The notes under the pieces were generated by a model that saw only the letters and a program-made list of their open reading frames with translations, was not told the origin of the DNA and made no database searches. The position numbers and the translations under genes were made by a program. A stretch of 39,743 nucleotides of DNA, taken from Sphingobium soli. GTDB lineage: Bacteria > Pseudomonadota > Alphaproteobacteria > Sphingomonadales > Sphingomonadaceae. This document shows, in pieces, positions 30,035-37,434 of the stretch (positions within the stretch are counted from its first letter, which is position 1; every line of letters begins with the position of its first letter). The stretch spans positions 1 to 39,743 of the forward strand of contig NZ_JAJGNP010000024.1 in NCBI RefSeq assembly GCF_020782245.1. The letters are read 5' to 3'.

Positions 30035-33004
30035 ATGGCACGACGCCGACTTCTGACCGGAGACGAGCGCCGGCGCCTGTTCGATCCTCCTGTCCAAGAA
30101 ACCGCGATCATTGGGCATTATACCCTTTCTGCGGAAGATGTTGAATTGGTTGGGCGCCGCTATGGTCCAGCAAATCGCCTCGGTCTGGCTGCACAAATCG
30201 CTTTGATGCGACATCCCGGCTTTGGTCTGCAACCCGAGATCGGGCTTCCCGACGTCATTCTTCAGTACCTCGCGGCACAGTTATTCGTCGATCCTTCCTC
30301 CTTCTCTGCATATGGTCAGCGCGCGCAAACCCGTACCGATCATGCCGATCTCGTGGCGCGTTATCTTGGCATACGCCCGTTTCGACGCGGCGACCTGGCA
30401 CTTGCCCTGAATCTTGCCGCGCAAGCCGCCGAGTATACAGACAGAGGTGAACCGATTGTTCGCGCCCTCATGGTTGGCCTGAAGGGTGAGCGGTTCATTC
30501 TTCCGTCAGGCGACACACTGGAACGCGCCGGTCTTGCTGGCCGGGCACGCGCACGCAAAGCTGCCGCAGCCGCAATCGTCGAAGGCCTCAGCTCTGCTGA
30601 ACTGACACGGCTAGACGAACTCGTAATCAACAACCCGGATTTCGGCATGACACCGCTGGCGTGGTTGCGTAATTTCGAAGAAGCCCCGACTGCGGCCAAT
30701 ATCAATGGCTTGCTTGAGCGCCTGCGCTATGTTCGCGGCATAGGTATCCACCCGGTAGTTGGGGGCGCCATTCCGGAATTCCGCTTTGCCCAATTTGTCC
30801 GCGAGGGCGGCGTGGCACCGGCATTCCTGCTTTCGGATTACAGCGTCAATCGCAGGCGGGCGACGTTGACGGCCGCAGTGATCGACCTTGAGGCCAGACT
30901 TGCCGATGCCGCGATCCAAATGTTTGACCGACTTATCGGCGGCATGTTCACGCGCGCGCGGCGTGGGCGCGAGCGTCGCTACCAAGATAGTATTCAGTCG
31001 GTGGGGCAACTCATGCGGCTGTTTGGCGCCACGATTACAGCACTTGATGAGGCTGTCCAGAATGGCGGCGATCCGCTCGAATTGATTGACGAAGCGGTGG
31101 GCTGGCACCGGCTTGTTGCGGCAAAGGCCCAAGTAGATGCCCTTGCTGATCTTGCCGGCGAGGACGCACTGGTAACGGCAACCGAGCGTTACGCCACGCT
31201 ACGGCGTTTCAGCCCGGCATTTCTGGACGCCTTCACCTTCAAGGCGTCTGGAACAGGGACGGCACTGATCAAAGCCATCGATGTCATTCGCGATGCGAAC
31301 ACACGAAAGTCGCGCGACCTTCCCGATGGCGTTCCACTGCCATTCCCCAATCGGCAGTGGAAGCGTCTCATCACCGAAAGCGGCCGTATCGACCGCCGAC
31401 GTTATGAAATTGCGATCATGGCAACCTTGCGTGATCGTTTGCGCGCCGGTGATGTATGGATCGAGGGAACCCGCAACTATCAGCGCTTCGATGCCTATTT
31501 GCTGGGTCGGCGCGATGCCGCCAAAGTGGCGGATGTGCTTCCGTTCGATTCAAATGCTGCATCCTACCTCGCTGACCGGGCACGAAATCTTGACTGGCGG
31601 CTGCGCCGATTTGCCAAGCAGTTGAAAACAAACAAGCTTGAGGGAGTGTCGCTCGAACGAGACCGGCTCAAGCTTCAGCAAATGCCGCCTGTCACCCCAC
31701 CGGAAGCTGAAGCCCTCGATCGCAAGCTCGATACCCTGCTTCCCCGCGTGCGCATCACCGAGCTGCTGCTTGAAGTCGCCGAACGCACTGGTTTTTTGAA
31801 CGCATTCCGTGACCTGCGCTCAGGCAAGGAGCACGACAACCCCAGCACGGTACTCGCCGCAATTCTGGCTGATGGCACCAACCTCGGGCTGGAGCGGATG
31901 GCCAATGCCAGCGAAGGCGTCAGCTATGCCCAACTCGCATGGACCCACAACTGGTATCTTTCACCCGAGAACTATCAGGCCGCGCTGGCCATGATCATCT
32001 CAGCCCATCACGAATTACCCTTCGCGCGGCATTGGGGCGCTGGCACCAGTTCGTCGTCCGATGGCCAGTTCTTCCGGTCGGGGCGGAGCCGTTCAGGGGC
32101 GGCGGACGTCAATGCCAAATATGGCGCCGAACCTGGCGTGAAAATCTATTCTCACCTTTCCGATCACTTCGCATCATTCGGATCACGGATCATGTCCGCG
32201 ACGGCAGGTGAAGCGCCTTACGTGCTCGACGGGCTTGTCCTGGGCGCCGGCAACCTTCCGTTGCATGAGCACTATACCGATACCGGCGGCGCCACCGATC
32301 ATGTTTTCGCACTCTGCCACCTACTCGGGTTCCGCTTCGCGCCCCGGCTGCGCGATATTGGCGACCGCAAGCTGGGTTCGATCGCTGCGCCATCGACATA
32401 CAAGGGCATCGAAAATCTGATGGGCCGCACCATCAAAACGGCAGCGATCGAGGCCGATTGGGATGACATCGTCAGGATTGTCGCCTCAATCAAGGATGGC
32501 ACGGTGGCGCCGTCAGTAATCTTGCGAAAACTTGCCGCCTACAAACGCCAGAACAGGCTGGATTTTGCATTGGCTGAACTGGGCCGTATCGAGCGCACTT
32601 TGTTCACGCTCGATTGGCTTGAACAACCGGAACTGCGACGTGCCTGTCAGGCCGGTCTCAACAAAGGCGAGGCGAGGCACACGCTTGCCGCCGCCATCTA
32701 TACCAACCGGCAGGGTCGGTTCACCGATCGCTCGCTGGAAAATCAGGAATTTCGCGCATCTGGGCTGAACCTGCTGATTGCGGCGATTTCCTACTGGAAC
32801 ACGGTCTATCTCGACCGGGCCGCCCAGCACCTCAACGCTGTCGGCACGACGTTCGATGCGGCACTGCTTGCGCACCTTTCTCCGATGGGCTGGGCGCACA
32901 TCAGTCTGACCGGCGATTACCTCTGGGAGCAGGCCAGGCGACTTCCAGCAGGTGAATTCCACCCACTCAACGAGCCAATGGCGCGGTTGAAGCGTGTAGC
33001 GTAG
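30035..33004 (+). CDS. tnpA: Tn3-family transposase
   Basis: 989 residues, DDE transposase of the Tn3 family. The N-terminus (RRLLTGDERRRLFDPP) is DUF4158-like, and the catalytic C-terminal half has ILADGTNLGLERMA (Asp near 612), HYTDTGGATDHVFAL (Asp near 749) and NQEFRASGLNLLIAAISYWNT (Glu near 905). The ATG at 30035 with AGCGGGAGAG upstream is chosen over an extension to 29903 that overlaps merA. The stop abuts the right terminal repeat. The gene appears complete. Confidence 0.93.
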   Translation: MARRRLLTGDERRRLFDPPVQETAIIGHYTLSAEDVELVGRRYGPANRLGLAAQIALMRHPGFGLQPEIGLPDVILQYLAAQLFVDPSSFSAYGQRAQTRTDHADLVARYLGIRPFRRGDLALALNLAAQAAEYTDRGEPIVRALMVGLKGERFILPSGDTLERAGLAGRARARKAAAAAIVEGLSSAELTRLDELVINNPDFGMTPLAWLRNFEEAPTAANINGLLERLRYVRGIGIHPVVGGAIPEFRFAQFVREGGVAPAFLLSDYSVNRRRATLTAAVIDLEARLADAAIQMFDRLIGGMFTRARRGRERRYQDSIQSVGQLMRLFGATITALDEAVQNGGDPLELIDEAVGWHRLVAAKAQVDALADLAGEDALVTATERYATLRRFSPAFLDAFTFKASGTGTALIKAIDVIRDANTRKSRDLPDGVPLPFPNRQWKRLITESGRIDRRRYEIAIMATLRDRLRAGDVWIEGTRNYQRFDAYLLGRRDAAKVADVLPFDSNAASYLADRARNLDWRLRRFAKQLKTNKLEGVSLERDRLKLQQMPPVTPPEAEALDRKLDTLLPRVRITELLLEVAERTGFLNAFRDLRSGKEHDNPSTVLAAILADGTNLGLERMANASEGVSYAQLAWTHNWYLSPENYQAALAMIISAHHELPFARHWGAGTSSSSDGQFFRSGRSRSGAADVNAKYGAEPGVKIYSHLSDHFASFGSRIMSATAGEAPYVLDGLVLGAGNLPLHEHYTDTGGATDHVFALCHLLGFRFAPRLRDIGDRKLGSIAAPSTYKGIENLMGRTIKTAAIEADWDDIVRIVASIKDGTVAPSVILRKLAAYKRQNRLDFALAELGRIERTLFTLDWLEQPELRRACQAGLNKGEARHTLAAAIYTNRQGRFTDRSLENQEFRASGLNLLIAAISYWNTVYLDRAAQHLNAVGTTFDAALLAHLSPMGWAHISLTGDYLWEQARRLPAGEFHPLNEPMARLKRVA

Positions 33005-33064
33005 CCCATGTTCCGCTTATGTCCGAGAAATCGTTGTCTGGCGAACAAACCTTGAGGTGACGCC
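33002..33064 (-). repeat. Right terminal inverted repeat of the Cr/Hg transposon
   Basis: The complement begins GGCGTCACCTCAAGGTTTGT at 33064 and matches the left end at 55 of 63 positions. It begins within the tnpA stop codon and ends directly at the beheaded META-domain gene. Confidence 0.85.
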
Positions 33065-33754
33065 TTGTTCGGTTGCACTGCGCCAGAGATGCCGAGGGCG
33101 TCGCCCGATATTTCTGGCACCTACGCCTTCACCGGACCGGATGAGGAAGGAGAGCCAGGCTGGCGTGGCGTGATCTTCGGTGATCGAATGATCTACCGCG
33201 AACCTGGCGGCCGAGGATGGCGGCAGGCGAACATCAAACCCGAGGAACTGGCCGGGGCAATCAGCGTGAAGGCTGGCGAGGCCACGGTAATAGTTGAGCG
33301 AGGTAGAAAATGCAGCGGGAGCGGGGCGCTTCGCGATAGGGTAATCTTTGAAGCGGACAATGAGCGGCATGAGGGTTGCGGCGGCCCCTTTGTCGTGCCG
33401 GAAGCCATAACCGGCACGACCTGGACGTTGCGCGAGCTGGATGGGCGGCGGGCACCGGATGGGCCTAATCCGGCCGCGACCATGACGTTCAGTCGGAAGG
33501 GTTGGTTTTATGGCACGTCCGCATGCGCCGGCGTCAACGGGTCGGCCAGGTGGACCCCGGACGGCCGAATATTCCATGAGACGGAAGCCGCCTTCATCAC
33601 GACACTTCAACGCTGCGTTGATCGCGCCAGTGTCGAGTTCGGAGACCGGTTCTGGGACAAAATGAAAGAGGCTCGGAGCTGGAGGCGCGAAGGCCAGCGG
33701 CTCATCATTACTTTTGCTGACGGCAGCCAGGCAGGATTGGCGTTGTTGCTTTGA
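33065..33754 (+). pseudogene. META-domain (HslJ-like) lipoprotein, signal peptide removed by transposon
   Basis: The frame opens at the transposon edge with LFGCTAPEMP, a lipobox (L-x-G-C) lacking the preceding hydrophobic signal segment. The middle part (DISGTYAFTGPDEEGEPGWRG) is unassigned and the C-terminal part (GTTWTLRELDGRRAPDG, FSRKGWFYGTSACAGVNGSA, FITTLQRCVDRASVEFGDRFW) is a META domain of the HslJ type. A TTG at 33065 could start translation, but the product would stay in the cytoplasm. The missing 5' part is not at the left transposon end, where traG lies instead. Confidence 0.72.
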
Positions 33755-33781
33755 GGGTGTGGCGCGTCGCGCACTGGCGCA

Positions 33782-34405
33782 ATGGAGGTCTGTTTGTATT
33801 GCCATGACCGCATCGCTTTTGCGTGCGTTGTTCTTGGGGCTGTTCTTGGGCTTGCGGCCTGCGGGCCGAGGGGCGATCTATCTCCCGTTAGTCGACCCCC
33901 CGAGCAAGCAGACGCACCGGAATCGCCTCATCCGCTGCCGGCTCCCGATCCTACTCCTGATAGGAGCGTGGTGGTTGCCTTTCCGGGGACACCCGACACC
34001 AGCGGCCTAGACGATGCGCAGATAGATGCGATGTTCGACGCGGCGGTCGCGCTCGCGCGACCAGGAGAAAGCAAGCGCGCGATTTGTGTCGGGATGCAGG
34101 GGCTTGCCGATGGCGCTGTGAAGGACGCGCCAGAAGCGACGATCAGGCGGTTGGCCGAGTTGCTACGCCTCCCCGCTTTCCCGGCCGCCCAATGTAGGGC
34201 TGATGTCTATCCATTTGTAACTGCGACCAAGGCCGAAGCGATCCTCTACACCGTGAAAGTCGAATCTCGGGACCGTCGAGGCGTGCTGACCTTTTGGGCG
34301 ACTGCTGTGTTCGGGAATCTCGGGGCCTACGGGATGCAGTTCCGCCTTGTCCGCAAGGGCGGACGTTGGGTGCCCGAGCCTACCGGCATGTCGGTTGTTT
34401 CGTGA
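33782..34405 (+). CDS. Hypothetical lipoprotein
   Basis: About 205 residues, family unknown. AFACVVLGAVLGLAACGPRGD is a lipoprotein signal with the lipobox LAAC; a Pro-rich segment follows (about 30-60), then a globular part with TRATRANSLATION-independent features only: DDAQIDAMFDAAVALARPG, CVGMQGLADGAVKDAPEATIRR and a basic C-terminal strand region (RLVRKGGRWVPEP). The start is ATG 33782 or, with GGAGG at 33784-33788 spaced 5 bases away, TTG 33794. It follows the META-domain lipoprotein by 27 bp and may have been its operon partner. Confidence 0.6.
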   Translation: MEVCLYCHDRIAFACVVLGAVLGLAACGPRGDLSPVSRPPEQADAPESPHPLPAPDPTPDRSVVVAFPGTPDTSGLDDAQIDAMFDAAVALARPGESKRAICVGMQGLADGAVKDAPEATIRRLAELLRLPAFPAAQCRADVYPFVTATKAEAILYTVKVESRDRRGVLTFWATAVFGNLGAYGMQFRLVRKGGRWVPEPTGMSVVS

Positions 34406-34446
34406 GAGGATCGCCCTGATAGGCAATGTTGCGGCCAAGGGAACGA

Positions 34447-35067
34447 CTACGCGCTCAGTGCCGCCATGCATTTCCAACTATCCTTAGCCCAGCTAAATTC
34501 TATCCGCTCCGCGTTGCCGATCGCGGGTGGCTCGCCCTTGCGCCAGAACCCGAGCATCTTGGCCCGGTCGTCCAAATGGGCGTCGGCGACGATTGCGCGC
34601 GCGGCCTGGATGAACTGCCCATGCCCGAACACATAGACCAGCGAGTCCGTAGGCATCGCCGCGAGGCGCGTCAGCGCCGCCTCGCAGCGCCGTAGCAAGG
34701 TGCCGAAGCTCTCCGCCCCTTCCCCATCGCAATAATCGGGATCGGCCGCGCTCCAATAGCGTTCGAGGTGCGGCATCCTCTCGGCGCTGCGCGTGCCGTT
34801 CCAGCGCGCCGGTTGCAGATAGGTGAACTCTTCTATCGGCCACGTCTCCACCGGCGCGTCGGGGAAACGCGCGATCGTCGGCGCGGCGGTCTGCCGGGTG
34901 CGGGTGTAGGGCGAGGTAACGATGAGCGCGGGCGCTTCGGCCCAGCTCGCCGCGACCTGACGCGCCTGTTCGTGGCCGCGCTCCGTCAGCTCGATCGTCG
35001 CCAGATCGGTGCAGGGCACGCCGGCGTTGCCGGTGCTTTCGCCGTGGCGGATGAATATGGCTCTCAT
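34447..35067 (-). CDS. Histidine phosphatase superfamily protein
   Basis: About 206 residues. MRAIFIRHGESTGNAG has the RHG motif with the catalytic His8; VTSPYTRTRQTAAP carries the second Arg, EEFTYLQP the acid region and VYVFGHGQFIQAARAIV the second catalytic His. This is the phosphoglycerate-mutase-like fold. The start at 35067 is chosen because the domain begins there; nine codons upstream are open and overlap the antitoxin gene. Substrate unknown. Confidence 0.83.
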   Translation of the reverse strand: MRAIFIRHGESTGNAGVPCTDLATIELTERGHEQARQVAASWAEAPALIVTSPYTRTRQTAAPTIARFPDAPVETWPIEEFTYLQPARWNGTRSAERMPHLERYWSAADPDYCDGEGAESFGTLLRRCEAALTRLAAMPTDSLVYVFGHGQFIQAARAIVADAHLDDRAKMLGFWRKGEPPAIGNAERIEFSWAKDSWKCMAALSA

Positions 35068-35086
35068 GGCGTGCGACAATGGGCGA

Positions 35087-35410
35087 TCAGGCAAGAATCT
35101 GGATGCCGTGCTTTTCCACGATCGACAGCAGCTTGAGCGCCGCGCCGCTGGGTTTCTTGGCCCCGGTTTCCCACTTCTCCACCGTGCTTTCGCTGGTGTT
35201 GAGGTAGCGGGCGAACACCGGCTGACTGACCTTGTTGCGCTCGCGCAGCCGCTTGATTTCCTCCGGCTCGATCGCCGGCGGCTTGGTCAGGCAGCTTTCA
35301 TCGAAATGACGCATGGTGGCCTTGTCGATCACCCCGACGCGATACATGCCAGCGGCGGCGCTATGGATCGCCTCGAAAGCATCGCTCTTGAACTTACTCT
35401 TGGCGGTCAT
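35087..35410 (-). CDS. HigA/NadS-like antitoxin (HTH, type II toxin-antitoxin)
   Basis: About 107 residues. The C-terminal half is an Xre-type HTH: IEPEEIKRLRERNKVSQPVFARYLNTSESTVEKWETGAKKPSGAALKLL. The N-terminal half (AFEAIHSAAAGMYRVGVIDKATMRHFD) is typical of antitoxins paired with RelE/HigB-type toxins (NadS group). It starts at 35410 or 35416, overlapping the toxin stop. It neutralises the toxin and probably represses the operon at the palindrome 35786-35800. Confidence 0.84.
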   Translation of the reverse strand: MTAKSKFKSDAFEAIHSAAAGMYRVGVIDKATMRHFDESCLTKPPAIEPEEIKRLRERNKVSQPVFARYLNTSESTVEKWETGAKKPSGAALKLLSIVEKHGIQILA

Positions 35411-35775
35411 GTGCATATCTCCACTATCTCGCGGGCTTCCAGCTCCAGCTCAATCTGATCGTCCGTCTTTCGGGCATAGAGATCGGCAAGATCACGAAAG
35501 GCCCGCAATTCGGATTCATCAATATTGGCTCGGTCCTTCTTGGCGAACAGATAAGCGTAAACCCAGAAACGCCGTCCTTTTGCGAGAATAATGCTCCTAT
35601 GCCTGTTCTTGTTCAGCCGCTTCTTGAACACGCCGCCGCCCAGGTCGTCGGCCTGCCTTTTCGTCACTTCCCGGATGGCCTCGCATAGTTCGTCGTCCGA
35701 AATGCGAGCCTTGCGCGCTGCCTTGGCGAACCACGCGGTCTTGAAAGTTCGTGCGGTCGCTTCGGTATCGCTCAT
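35407..35775 (-). CDS. RelE/HigB-like mRNA interferase toxin
   Basis: 122 residues. FKTAWFAKAARKARISDDELCEAIREV, GGGVFKKRLNKNRHRSIILAKGRRFWVYAYLFAKKDRANI and ELRAFRDLADLYARK match the RelE-like family of HigB2 type (PF06296), with the basic, aromatic strand region expected for ribosome-dependent mRNA cleavage. Toxin precedes antitoxin, the hig order. There is no clear ribosome site before the ATG, so the mRNA may be leaderless. Confidence 0.83.
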   Translation of the reverse strand: MSDTEATARTFKTAWFAKAARKARISDDELCEAIREVTKRQADDLGGGVFKKRLNKNRHRSIILAKGRRFWVYAYLFAKKDRANIDESELRAFRDLADLYARKTDDQIELELEAREIVEICT

Positions 35776-35778
35776 AGA

Positions 35779-35800
35779 TAATATCTAGCACTTAGTGCTA
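35779..35800 (-). promoter_or_regulatory. Toxin-antitoxin operator/promoter
   Basis: A perfect palindrome TAGCAC-TTA-GTGCTA covers 35786-35800, with -10-like TAGATA/TATTAT sequences between it and the toxin ATG at 35775. This is the expected autoregulatory site for the HTH antitoxin. Confidence 0.6.
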
Positions 35801-36166
35801 TTGAAAACAAGGCGGCGATCATGCGCCTGCCGCTGGCGCGGCACCGTGGCTCTAGTCGCTCGCGCTCCCCAAGCCCGCAAGCGGTCTTGGCCCAAGGTGA
35901 CGATCCACATGGCGGGGGCGAGATCGCTGCGCGGATCTCACGTCATGGTGCCGGCCTTCGCCGGCGTGTCGTCCGTTTGCGTGGGGAGAGAGCGTTCCGC
36001 CCCCCTCTCCCCAGCAACGGCAATAGACGGCCGTGCCTCGCTGCGCTGCGGCCGCACCACCCCGTCGATTCCCGCTTCCCCCCTCTCCTGCCGGCGTTCT
36101 TGGGCGTCCGTGTCCGGCCGATGGCCTGGCCATCTCCGGTCAGGCGATTTGAAGGGAGTAGAAACG
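35801..36166. other. GC-rich intergenic stretch, no gene supported
   Basis: About 370 bp with long open frames in several phases but only low-complexity Arg/Pro/Ser-rich translations and no ribosome sites. It probably is the upstream region of the SprT-like remnant. I see no repeat or structure of note. Confidence 0.4.
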
Positions 36167-36379
36167 ATGACGCAGGACAACCGGGAAAGCTGGCTCAATC
36201 GGGTGGCCGTGGGCATGGCCCCGCTGTTCGAGGCGCTGGACGCCCCCCTGCACCGCTTTGCCCGATCGAGGATCACGGCCGGATGGAGCATGAGCCGCTG
36301 GACGATGATAGCGAGGATGAGGGCGGCGAGGACAGCTAGACGCCCCTCCCCTTTTATCGGATGGCCGCTTGCGCTATGA
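36167..36379 (+). pseudogene. Remnant of a SprT-like metalloprotease gene
   Basis: A GGGAG ribosome site precedes an ATG whose product begins MTQDNRESWLNRVAVGMAP and LFEALDAPL, as in the N-terminus of SprT-like plasmid proteins. After about 28 residues the frame changes to unrelated Arg-rich sequence, and no HExxH zinc motif is present. In another frame an acidic tail, LDDDSEDEGGEDS, ends at 36339, perhaps the end of another gene. An internal deletion is likely. Confidence 0.45.
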
Positions 36380-36381
36380 CC

Positions 36382-36421
36382 ACTTGCAAACATGCGGTCA
36401 TGTAAGGATATTCACATGCCA
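36382..36421. repeat. Octamer array upstream of parA2 (overlaps its start)
   Basis: Five consecutive 8-bp slots start at 36382, 36390, 36398, 36406 and 36414; four match ACATGC-type octamers or their complement (for example ACATGCGG, TCATGTAA), and the fourth is degenerate. The last overlaps the parA2 ATG. The phasing at 8 bp equals that in the arrays of replicon 1, although the octamer is different. Confidence 0.65.
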
Positions 36422-37069
36422 ACAATCGCGATCATCAGTCAGAAGGGCGGCGCGGGCAAGACCACCCTCACCCTGCATCTGGCCGCCGCCGCCGAGGATT
36501 CGGGGCATACCGCCCTTGTGATCGACCTCGACCCACAGGCGACGGCGAGCCAATGGGCGGCATGGCGCGAGGACGCGCCGCCCGTCGTGATCGACAGTGC
36601 CCCCCCTCGCCTCGCCGCCAAGATCGAGCAGGCGACGGCGCAGGGCGCGGCGTTCATCGTTATCGACACCCCGCCCCATGCCGACAGCGCGGCGAGCGCC
36701 GCCGTCGAGGCGGCCGACCTCGTGTTGATCCCTTGCCGGCCCAGCGCGTTCGACCTGGCCGCGATCAAGACCACCGCCAGCCTTGTGAAGATGCGCGGCA
36801 AGCCCGCTTTCGTCATCTTCACGGCGGGAAGCCCGACCGCGCCGCGCATGTATGACGAAGCGGCGCAGCTCGTGCGCGATTACGGCCTGGACGCCTGCCC
36901 GCACCATATCGCCGATCGCGCCGCCTTCCGCCATGCAGCGGCCGAAGGGAAAACCGCGATGGAGATCGAGCCGAACGGCAAGGCGGCCGACGAGGTGCGC
37001 CAGCTTTACAAGTGGACATGCGAGCATGTAAACATGCAAGCATCGAAGAAGCGGAGGGCCAGCGCATGA
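36416..37069 (+). CDS. parA: ParA-family partition ATPase (replicon 2)
   Basis: 217 residues. The start MPTIAIISQKGGAGKTT gives a canonical deviant Walker A; ALVIDLDPQATASQWAAWRED and AAFIVIDTPPHADSAAS are the switch and Walker B regions. No N-terminal HTH, so a small type Ib-like ParA. The ATG at 36416 is preferred to the extension from 36392 because of family length. The stop overlaps the RHH gene (ATGA). Four in-phase octamers lie in its 3' end at 37016-37047. Confidence 0.92.
   Translation: MPTIAIISQKGGAGKTTLTLHLAAAAEDSGHTALVIDLDPQATASQWAAWREDAPPVVIDSAPPRLAAKIEQATAQGAAFIVIDTPPHADSAASAAVEAADLVLIPCRPSAFDLAAIKTTASLVKMRGKPAFVIFTAGSPTAPRMYDEAAQLVRDYGLDACPHHIADRAAFRHAAAEGKTAMEIEPNGKAADEVRQLYKWTCEHVNMQASKKRRASA
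37016..37047. repeat. Octamer array inside the 3' end of parA2
   Basis: Four gapless 8-bp units (37016, 37024, 37032, 37040) alternate ACATGCGA-like and GCATGTAA-like, that is, direct and complementary orientation. They mirror the octamer array in the 3' end of parA1. Confidence 0.65.
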
Positions 37070-37371
37070 GCAGCCGGAAGGGATCATTGCTTGCATTGCG
37101 GGATCGCGATTCCGCGCCGTCGCCGGCGACGGCTGAGCCGGAGGGGAGGGCGGCCGCGCCGATCGCTGCCAGCACCGGCCCAGGCACCGCCAGCAGCCCG
37201 GTTGCGCCGAGCCGTCAGGGCAAGAAGGCCATGACGGGCTATTTCAGCCCGGAAATGTCGTTCGCCATGCACATGACCGCGCGCAAGCACTCCATGAGCT
37301 TGCAGGACGCAATGGCCGAGGCGTTCAACGACTGGCTGCGCAAGATGGGGGAAAGTCCTGTAGGCAAGTGA
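37066..37371 (+). CDS. Ribbon-helix-helix partition protein, ParB/ParR analogue (replicon 2)
   Basis: 101 residues. A basic start (MSSRKGSLLALRDRD), an Ala/Pro/Ser-rich linker (about 15-50) and a C-terminal RHH-like domain (KKAMTGYFSPEMSFAMHMTARKH, then SLQDAMAEAFNDWLRKMG). Same architecture and gene position as the small protein after parA1. It overlaps the parA2 stop and is followed directly by another octamer array, its likely binding site. Confidence 0.75.
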   Translation: MSSRKGSLLALRDRDSAPSPATAEPEGRAAAPIAASTGPGTASSPVAPSRQGKKAMTGYFSPEMSFAMHMTARKHSMSLQDAMAEAFNDWLRKMGESPVGK

Positions 37372-37403
37372 ACATGACCACATGCAAACATGACAGCATG
37401 TGA
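37372..37403. repeat. Octamer array downstream of the replicon 2 partition operon
   Basis: Four gapless 8-bp units begin at 37372, 37380, 37388 and 37396 (for example ACATGACC, ACATGCAA; the last is a GCATGTGA complement form). With 36382-36421 and 37016-37047 this makes three arrays around parA2/RHH2. Confidence 0.65.
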
Positions 37404-37434
37404 ACAACACCGCTTGCCCGCATGAGGCAGGAAA

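Larger units (their letters stand above)
20135..33064. mobile_element. Tn3-family transposon carrying chromate and mercury resistance
   Basis: About 12.9 kb bounded by inverted repeats at 20135-20197 and 33002-33064 that match at 55 of 63 positions. It contains, left to right: a Rap1a/Tai-like gene, PepSY and DUF1259 genes, chrB, chrA, an Fe/Mn-SOD, an ATP-grasp-like gene, tnpR with a candidate res region, merR, merT, merP, merA and tnpA. tnpA reads towards the right end and its stop abuts the repeat, as is usual for Tn3 elements. The 5-bp flanks (TCCTT left, TTGTT right) do not match, and each flank is a different broken gene. Confidence 0.85.

Noticed and set aside
20130..33069. A 5-bp target duplication for the Cr/Hg transposon
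   Set aside because: I tried several possible end points of the repeat; none gave matching direct pentamers, so no duplication is claimed.
35795..36166. Long plus-strand frames upstream of the SprT-like remnant
   Set aside because: Low-complexity Arg/Pro/Ser products, no start context; explained by high GC.
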